This document shows positions 1 to 4,991 of a stretch of DNA of 7,221 nucleotides, one piece after another. Position 1 is the stretch's first letter, and the number at the start of each line of letters is the position of its first letter. The stretch is from Actinomycetes bacterium (GTDB taxonomy: Bacteria > Actinomycetota > Actinomycetes > Propionibacteriales > Nocardioidaceae). Below the pieces are notes generated by a model, which was given only the letters and a program-made list of their open reading frames with translations, was not told the DNA's origin and made no database searches. The DNA is taken from positions 1-7,221 of the forward strand of contig JAEZEJ010000022.1 of assembly GCA_023417775.1 (NCBI GenBank). Direction: 5' to 3'. The position numbers and the translations under genes were made by a program.

Positions 1-60
1 AACCCTCCGGTTCGCAGCGGTCGGAGATCTGGTCCGGTGTCATCCCATCCCTGCGGCTCC

Positions 61-66
61 GAGGAG
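61..66 (+). promoter_or_regulatory. Ribosome binding site fixing the GTG start of the first GTPase gene
   Basis: GAGGAG lies 5 bases upstream of GTG at 72-74. The reading frame is open back to the window edge, but no ATG, GTG or TTG occurs in frame upstream of 72 within the window. This site therefore decides the start. No convincing promoter is seen in bases 1-60, so transcription may begin farther upstream or come from an upstream gene outside the window. Confidence 0.7.
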
Positions 67-71
67 CACAC

Positions 72-1916
72 GTGTCAGCGTCTCCCATCCCCCACGACTC
101 CCCCTCACTCGACGACATCGTCGGGCGGTTGCGCGCCTTCACGGCATCGCACGGTCGCCCCGAGCTCACCACGCGACTGGACGATGCCCGCGCACTCCTC
201 GGCGACACCACCGTCCAGGTGGTGGTCGTGGGCCAGTTCAAACAGGGCAAGAGCGCCCTGGTGAACGCGCTCATCGACGCACCCGTGTGCCCGGTCGACG
301 ATGTCGTCGCGACCGCGGTGCCGACCTCCGTCAGTTGGGGCGACCAGCCCAGTGCCACATTGGTGACCGAGTTCGAGGAGGAGCAGACCTCGGTCCGTAC
401 GCCGATCGATCCACGACAGTTGCGCCGGCACGTCACCGAGCTGGCCGGAGAGACCGGATTCGCGGGTTCCCTGCACGCCGAGGTCCGCCTGCCGCGCTCC
501 TTCCTCGCCGACGGGCTGGTCCTCGTGGACACGCCCGGCGTCGGGCGGGCCCAAGCCCAGATCTCCACGAATCTCACCCTGCTTCCGCAGGCCGACGCGG
601 CCATCATGCTCTCGGACGCGACCCAGGAGCTCACCCAGCCGGAGATGGGCTTCCTGAGGCAGGCCGTGGCCCTCTGTCCCCGGGTCACCTGTGTGGTCAG
701 CAAGATCGATCTGCAGCATCAGTGGCGGACGATCCTCGATGCCGACCGTGAGCACCTGGCCTCCGCCGAGATCGACGTGCCGTTACTCGCCACCTCCGCG
801 CTGCTGCACGATCTGGCCGGTCGCGAACACGACGAGGAGCTGGCCCAGGAAGCACAGGTGGCGGCCCTCGGCACCCATCTGCACGATGTCGTCCGCGCCG
901 ATGTCCTCGCGGAGCGTCGACGCGCCGCCGCCACCGATATCAGCGGCGTCGGGGAGCATCTCATGATGGTGCTGCAGGCGGAGCTGCGTGCCCTGGGGGC
1001 GGCCTCGGGTGCGGCCGAGGTGGTGCGCGAGCTGGAGGATGCCCGCGATGTCGCGGACCGGCTCACCCGCCGATCCGCCCGCTGGCAGCAGACGCTGTCC
1101 GATGGCGCGGCGGAGCTGGTCTCGGATATCGAGTTCGACCTGCGCGACCGCTTGCGTGCGGTGGGTCGCGAGGCGGAGCAGCTGATCGAGGACTGCGATC
1201 CCGGCGAGGTGTGGGACGACGTGGGTCTCTGGCTCGCGGAGTCGGTCACCCAGGCGGTCTCCGACAACTTCGTCTGGGCCCATCAGCGCAGCGAGCATCT
1301 GGCCGAGGTGGTGGCCCGTCACTTCTCCCTCGACGGTCGAGCCGCGCTGCCCGATCTGACCTTGGACGGCGCCGAACAGGCCCTGCGGGCCATCGGCGGG
1401 CTGGAGTTCGTGCGCTCCGGCCGACTCTCCCTCGGCCAGAAGGTGATGGTCGGGATGAAGGGCTCGTACGGCGGGATCCTCATGTTCGGGCTGATGACCA
1501 GCCTCGCCGGGATGGCGCTGGTCAACCCGCTCTCGGTGGCCGCCGGTCTGATGATGGGCGGATTCGCCTATCGTCAGGACGCCAATCAACGGCTCGAGCA
1601 GCGGCGCAACGAAGCGAAGATGGCGGTGCGGCGCTTGATCGACGAGTCGATCTTCCAGGTCGGCAAGGAGTCGCGGGATCGGATGGGTCGCATCAAGCGG
1701 GTGCTGCGCGATCACTTCTCCGAGATCGCCGAGGACCTGAAGCGTTCGCTCGCCGAATCCGTGCGTGCCGCGAAGGACGGGGCGGCGCTGCCCACCGACG
1801 AGCGATCCCGCCGAGCGCTCGTCCTCAGCCGCGAACTGCGGGAGATCCGCGAGCTCTGCCGGCAGGCCGGCGCCCGCACGACCCCCGCCCTGACACAGGA
1901 GTTGACATCAGCATGA
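72..1916 (+). CDS. Dynamin-like GTPase, IniA type (614 aa)
   Basis: This is a large dynamin-family GTPase expected to bind and remodel the inner face of the cytoplasmic membrane. Visible GTPase motifs are G1 GQFKQGKS (residues 54-61), a likely G2 threonine at T81, G3 DTPG (153-156) and G4 SKID (210-213). A mostly helical stalk follows (about 260-450). A hydrophobic, glycine- and methionine-rich segment at about 465-500 fits the membrane-inserting tip or paddle of bacterial dynamins. The C-terminal part (about 505-600) is charged and helical, returning to the stalk. Length is close to mycobacterial IniA (about 640 aa), whose M. smegmatis form is reported to mediate membrane fission. The start is GTG with a well-placed GAGGAG. 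The next GTPase gene overlaps it by 4 bases, implying one operon and probably one complex. An iniB-like gene cannot be assessed because the window begins 71 bases upstream. The family call is firm; a role in drug tolerance is inference from iniBAC. Confidence 0.93.
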   Translation: MSASPIPHDSPSLDDIVGRLRAFTASHGRPELTTRLDDARALLGDTTVQVVVVGQFKQGKSALVNALIDAPVCPVDDVVATAVPTSVSWGDQPSATLVTEFEEEQTSVRTPIDPRQLRRHVTELAGETGFAGSLHAEVRLPRSFLADGLVLVDTPGVGRAQAQISTNLTLLPQADAAIMLSDATQELTQPEMGFLRQAVALCPRVTCVVSKIDLQHQWRTILDADREHLASAEIDVPLLATSALLHDLAGREHDEELAQEAQVAALGTHLHDVVRADVLAERRRAAATDISGVGEHLMMVLQAELRALGAASGAAEVVRELEDARDVADRLTRRSARWQQTLSDGAAELVSDIEFDLRDRLRAVGREAEQLIEDCDPGEVWDDVGLWLAESVTQAVSDNFVWAHQRSEHLAEVVARHFSLDGRAALPDLTLDGAEQALRAIGGLEFVRSGRLSLGQKVMVGMKGSYGGILMFGLMTSLAGMALVNPLSVAAGLMMGGFAYRQDANQRLEQRRNEAKMAVRRLIDESIFQVGKESRDRMGRIKRVLRDHFSEIAEDLKRSLAESVRAAKDGAALPTDERSRRALVLSRELREIRELCRQAGARTTPALTQELTSA

Positions 1917-3412
1917 GAGGCCCCCTGGACTCGGCACGTGCGGTCGTGGCTGCCGCGCGGCGCCTGTACGCCTTCGATCCGGTGGCGATGGCCGAGCTCG
2001 ACGAGCTCGATCGCCGGCTCGAGGGTCCCCTGCGCATCGCTCTCGTCGGTTCGGTCAAGGCGGGCAAGTCGACGCTGCTCAACGGCCTGCTGGGCGAGCG
2101 GATCGCTCCGACGGATGCGCGTGAGTGCACCCGCATCGTGACCCGGTATCACTACGGAGCCACGCCGTCGGTGCGCGGCCTGCTCACCGACGGCACCCCG
2201 GCCCTGCTGCCCGCTCAGCGCCAGCCCGGCCGTCTGGAGCTGGCGCTGCAGGGGCTGTCCCCCGATGATTTCGAACGGCTCGATGTCAGTTGGCCGGCCC
2301 CCGGCATCCAGGGGGTGACCTTCATCGACACTCCCGGGACGATCTCGGTCACCGAGGACGTGTCGAGTCAGACGGACCGCTTCCTGTTGCCGGAGCGGGG
2401 CGCGACAGGCGCGGACGCGGTGGTCTATCTCCTGCGGTCATTGCACGAGTCGGATGTGCGCTATCTGCAGACCCTTCACGATCGCACCCGCCACGGCAAT
2501 GCGGCGATCGGTGCCATCGCGGTGCTCTCTCGCGCCGATGAGCTCGGCGCCGGACGTCTGAGCGCCATGGTCTCGGTCAACGAGGCGGTGGAGCGGCTCC
2601 GCGATCATCCGGCCCTGCACGGTGTGTGTGAGACCATCGTGCCGGTCGCCGGCCTGCTCGGCACCGGGGCGATGACCCTGCGTCAGTCCGATTTCAGCGT
2701 CTTCCGCAGCCTGGCCACCCGGCATCCCGATGAGACCCGGCAGCTCATGATCAGCGCCGAGCGGTTCCTGGCGACTCCCGACGACGAGCTTCCCAGCGAG
2801 CGCGTGCGGGCCGACCTGGTCGATCGCTTCGGCATGTACGGGATCCGGCTCGCGTTGGCGGCGGTACGGGGCGGTGTCGACGACGCGGGTGAGCTGGCCG
2901 AGGAACTGCTCCGCCGCAGCGGCCTGGAGGAGCTGCGCCGGGTCATCGACGTGCACTTCATGCAGCGTCAGTCCGAGTTGAAGGCCCATTCCATCGTGCT
3001 GGCGGTGCACCGCTTCGTGCGCTCTCGTCCGGTGCCCGGCTCCGACGAGGTCGTGGTGATGGCCGACGAGCACATGGCGGGTGCGCACACCTTCGCGGAG
3101 ACTCGCCTACTGGGCCGGATCGCGGCGCGCCGGTTGGCCCTGTCGGCGGACCTCGCCGATGAGCTCGAACGGCTGATCGGTGGGCGCGGCGGCAGCCCGG
3201 AGTGCCGGCTCGGTGTCGACGGCGAGGAGCTGTCGGCTCAGGAGCTGCTCGACCTCGCGATCCATCACCTGCAGCGCTGGCGGGAGCTGACCGTCAATCC
3301 GCTCCTGGATCACGAGACCTATCGGGCCGCGAAGACCGCCGAGCGCAGCTGCGAGACGATCATCGTCACGCTGATGGGTCGCGAGCACCGGGCCTCGGTC
3401 ACCTTCGGTTGA
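1913..3412 (+). CDS. Dynamin-like GTPase, IniC type (499 aa)
   Basis: This is the second dynamin-family GTPase, partner of the preceding gene. Motifs are G1 GSVKAGKS (residues 46-53), a likely G2 threonine at T73 in ECTRIVT, and G3 DTPG (139-142). G4 reads SRAD (206-209), with arginine in place of the usual lysine of (N/T)KxD. The remaining C-terminal part is helical and has no hydrophobic segment long enough to be a membrane paddle, unlike its partner. Length matches mycobacterial IniC (about 493 aa). The ATG overlaps the upstream TGA as ATGA; an AGGAG at 1897-1901 is 11 bases away, so translational coupling is likely. The frame is open upstream to 1211, but that stretch is the shadow of the first GTPase gene. 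The last 14 bases overlap the end of the opposing membrane-protein gene. A likely role is as the soluble or regulatory half of a two-protein dynamin, by analogy with paired bacterial dynamins; this is inference. Confidence 0.9.
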   Translation: MRGPLDSARAVVAAARRLYAFDPVAMAELDELDRRLEGPLRIALVGSVKAGKSTLLNGLLGERIAPTDARECTRIVTRYHYGATPSVRGLLTDGTPALLPAQRQPGRLELALQGLSPDDFERLDVSWPAPGIQGVTFIDTPGTISVTEDVSSQTDRFLLPERGATGADAVVYLLRSLHESDVRYLQTLHDRTRHGNAAIGAIAVLSRADELGAGRLSAMVSVNEAVERLRDHPALHGVCETIVPVAGLLGTGAMTLRQSDFSVFRSLATRHPDETRQLMISAERFLATPDDELPSERVRADLVDRFGMYGIRLALAAVRGGVDDAGELAEELLRRSGLEELRRVIDVHFMQRQSELKAHSIVLAVHRFVRSRPVPGSDEVVVMADEHMAGAHTFAETRLLGRIAARRLALSADLADELERLIGGRGGSPECRLGVDGEELSAQELLDLAIHHLQRWRELTVNPLLDHETYRAAKTAERSCETIIVTLMGREHRASVTFG

Positions 3413-4067
3413 GATCCTCCGGGTCGTCCTCGGACTCCCGCTCGTCCGCAGAGGAGACGGGAGACTCCCCCGGGGCCGTCTCCTCCCGAGGGATGAGCGG
3501 AGCCGGATCTCGTCGATCGGGTTGACGCCACCACGCCGAGACCGTGGGCGTGCACACGAGCACGACCGCGATGAGCAGGCACAGGACGGCCACGGTGGTC
3601 GCCGCGGGGTCATAGCGACCGAGTGCGCGGATCGACGTGCTGATCACGGCCACCGGCACGTAGAGGACGACAGACACCACGAACAGCACCCGCGCCGAGC
3701 CGGAGCGCCGTCGTGACACCGACCGGATCGCCAGCACCTGCATCAGCGTCAGCAGAAGGCCGAGACCGGCGACCACGCCGATCAGCACACGCACGGCACG
3801 CCGGATCTCACCTGCGGTGTAGTCGGCCTCGAGGTCGGAGGGCAGGGCTTCCGTGACGGTGTCACGGACCTCGCCGAACTGCCAGGCGGCCAGCGCGGTG
3901 AGGGCCAGGAAGATCACCGCGGCCGCGAGCACCAGCCAGCTCGCGACCGTGATGCGCCGGGGGCGCTCGATCGCCGGCTCGGGGGTGAAATTGCTGGCGA
4001 AGGAGGGGCGCTTCGGGGCACCCCAGCGATCGACGTCCCAGGAGGGTCCGGGGTCCGGCTGGCTCAC
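3399..4067 (-). CDS. Four-helix integral membrane protein of unknown function (222 aa)
   Basis: I do not recognise a family. The N-terminal 40 residues are polar and proline-rich. Four predicted membrane helices follow at about 41-62, 93-114, 127-146 and 157-178. The segment between helices 1 and 2 (about 63-92) is the largest loop and would be extracytoplasmic if the N-terminus is inside. The tail (about 180-222) is hydrophilic and acidic, with a run rich in Glu, Asp and Ser. The only cysteines, C163 and C172, are both in the fourth helix. The chosen start is GTG at 4067-4065, whose last two bases form the TGA stop of the DsbA-like gene with the next base. GAGG at 4078-4075 sits 7 bases upstream. 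The frame stays open to 4394, but that stretch lies under the DsbA-like gene. Co-translation with an extracytoplasmic thioredoxin-fold protein suggests a joint envelope role, but the protein lacks the CxxC and loop cysteines of VKOR or DsbB. Confidence 0.85.
   Translation of the reverse strand: MSQPDPGPSWDVDRWGAPKRPSFASNFTPEPAIERPRRITVASWLVLAAAVIFLALTALAAWQFGEVRDTVTEALPSDLEADYTAGEIRRAVRVLIGVVAGLGLLLTLMQVLAIRSVSRRRSGSARVLFVVSVVLYVPVAVISTSIRALGRYDPAATTVAVLCLLIAVVLVCTPTVSAWWRQPDRRDPAPLIPREETAPGESPVSSADERESEDDPEDLNRR
3451..3485. repeat. Inverted repeat inside the tail of the membrane-protein gene, possible terminator for the GTPase operon
   Basis: Ten-base arms, GAGGAGACGG (3451-3460) and CCGTCTCCTC (3476-3485), are perfectly complementary across a 15-base spacer that contains CCCCGGGG. 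The repeat lies about 40 bases past the stop of the second GTPase gene and inside the sequence coding for the hydrophilic tail of the opposing gene. There is no T-run, so a classical terminator is doubtful, but U-poor hairpins are considered in GC-rich actinobacteria. It may simply reflect codon composition of the tail. Confidence 0.35.
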
Positions 4068-4834
4068 TGGGCCGCCTCGATCGCGAACTGGAGCTCCTCG
4101 GGGCCGGGAATGGACTCGGTGCCGTTGTCGCTGCGCACGACGTTCATGCCGCCGATCCGCACCGTGGGCGTCGTGGTGACATCGGCGGCGCGGCCCTCCT
4201 CGAGTGCGCGCTCGACCCAGGGGGTGAAGGTGCGGTCGGCGACGCAGTCGGTGACATCGCCGGCCCCGGCCTGGGCGGCGAAGGAGATCAGCTGGTCGTC
4301 CGTCAGCCCCGGACCACCCTCGGCGGGCTGGTTCTGCAGGAGCAGGTCGTGCATCGCGGCATAGGCGGCGACCCCGGCATCGTCCGCGACGCACACGGCG
4401 GCATTCGCCGCACGCTGGGCGTACTCGTCGGTCGAGGCCTCCAAGAGGAAGGTGAAGGGGTGGTACGTGATGCTGATCGTCCCGCTCGCGACCTGCTGGG
4501 TGAGGAACGGACCCGATTCGTCGTGGAAGGCCTTGCAGGAGGGACAGAGGAAGTCCTCGAAGATCTGCACGTCCACGGGAGTCCCCGCCGCGGCGCTGCC
4601 GGCGAGCTCGGGGGTCAGCGTGAAGCCGTAGTCATCGGTCGCATGCTCGGGGACGGCGATATCCGTCTTCTCCTCGCTGGCACGCAGCTGCCGCCACCCC
4701 AGCGCGGCGAGGGCCACGACGATGACGAGCACGATCAATACGGTGGCCACGGAGCGTCGACGGCGAGCCTTCCGCTGATGGTTCTGGCGGATCTTGTCCG
4801 CCAGCGCCTGGCGTTGGGCATTTCCATCACTCAT
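4064..4834 (-). CDS. Membrane-anchored DsbA-family thiol oxidoreductase (256 aa)
   Basis: This is a thioredoxin-fold protein of the DsbA/Thioredoxin_4 type, expected to work on the outer side of the cytoplasmic membrane in disulfide formation or isomerisation. The N-terminus is strongly basic (KARRRR at about 22-27), followed by one membrane segment at about 29-47, giving an N-in anchor. The active site is FLCPSC with C97 and C100, preceded by IFEDF. The cis-proline loop is TTPT (P223), and IGG follows as usual in the family. Two further cysteines, C148 and C197, could form a structural disulfide of the kind seen in actinobacterial DsbA-like proteins. The start is ATG 4834-4832 with GAGGAG at 4844-4839; longer in-frame starts back to 4960 would run into the intergenic palindrome. 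The stop overlaps the start of the four-helix protein gene. Oxidase versus isomerase activity cannot be told from sequence, and no VKOR partner is present in the window. Confidence 0.92.
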   Translation of the reverse strand: MSDGNAQRQALADKIRQNHQRKARRRRSVATVLIVLVIVVALAALGWRQLRASEEKTDIAVPEHATDDYGFTLTPELAGSAAAGTPVDVQIFEDFLCPSCKAFHDESGPFLTQQVASGTISITYHPFTFLLEASTDEYAQRAANAAVCVADDAGVAAYAAMHDLLLQNQPAEGGPGLTDDQLISFAAQAGAGDVTDCVADRTFTPWVERALEEGRAADVTTTPTVRIGGMNVVRSDNGTESIPGPEELQFAIEAAQ

Positions 4835-4838
4835 GACG

Positions 4839-4844
4839 CTCCTC
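4839..4844 (-). promoter_or_regulatory. Ribosome binding site fixing the ATG start of the DsbA-like gene
   Basis: On the - strand GAGGAG precedes ATG (4834-4832) by 4 bases. An alternative in-frame GTG overlaps this site and has no ribosome binding site of its own, so the ATG is preferred. Confidence 0.65.
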
Positions 4845-4920
4845 ACTCGACGATCGTGCGTAGACAGTATGCCGCTCTCAGGGGGCAGATGGAGTGAGGC
4901 ATGGCGAACGGAGTAGTCCC

Positions 4921-4943
4921 GCCATATCCAAGATATATCGCGC
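4921..4943. promoter_or_regulatory. AT-rich stretch, candidate divergent promoter core
   Basis: This is the only AT-rich patch in the 157-base gap between the DsbA-like gene and helR. On the + strand TATATC (4934-4939) is a poor -10-like match whose start point would fall at the left edge of the inverted repeat. On the - strand TATCTT (4935-4930) fits the actinobacterial TANNNT pattern and would start a leader of roughly 90 bases for the DsbA-like gene. No convincing -35 element is seen for either direction. The assignment is by position and base composition only. Confidence 0.3.
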
Positions 4944-4968
4944 ACGGGGGCTTGCCGCAAGCCCCCGT
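4944..4968. promoter_or_regulatory. Rifamycin-associated element (RAE)-like inverted repeat upstream of helR
   Basis: Perfect 12-bp arms, ACGGGGGCTTGC and GCAAGCCCCCGT, flank a single central C at 4956. The inner 19 bases (4947-4965), GGGGCTTGCCGCAAGCCCC, match in size, symmetry and arm sequence what I recall of the rifamycin-associated element. That element is a 19-bp inverted repeat found upstream of rifamycin-inactivating genes and helR in actinobacteria and needed for rifamycin induction. It ends 23 bases before the helR ATG. It lacks a following T-run on either strand and sits between divergent genes, so it is not a normal terminator. The consensus comparison is from memory; symmetry and position are read directly. 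Confidence 0.8.
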
Positions 4969-4991
4969 CGAGGGTCCAGAATCCTCATCTG

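Noticed and set aside
783..1715. Antisense open frame opposite the first GTPase gene
   Set aside because: It is a shadow of the GTPase coding sequence with no plausible start context or domain; similar shadows at 105-755, 2438-3088 and 5629-6435 were dropped for the same reason.
1211..1912. Upstream extension of the second GTPase frame
   Set aside because: The frame is open, but the translation is Arg/Gly-rich shadow of the first GTPase gene. ATG 1913 forms the usual ATGA junction and gives a normal IniC-like length.
3399..4067. Four-helix protein as a VKOR or DsbB homologue
   Set aside because: It has four helices and a DsbA-like neighbour, but no CxxC and no paired loop cysteines; both cysteines are within the last helix.
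4068..4394. Upstream extension of the four-helix membrane protein
   Set aside because: The extension overlaps the conserved C-terminal half of the DsbA-like gene and is Arg-rich nonsense; GTG 4067 has a good ribosome binding site.
4835..4960. Upstream extension of the DsbA-like protein to 4960
   Set aside because: It would begin inside the palindrome and add a polar segment before the basic membrane anchor. ATG 4834 has a clear GAGGAG.
4944..4968. Reading the intergenic palindrome as a rho-independent terminator
   Set aside because: It lies between divergent genes, so no transcript from either flanking gene ends there, and no T-run follows on either strand.
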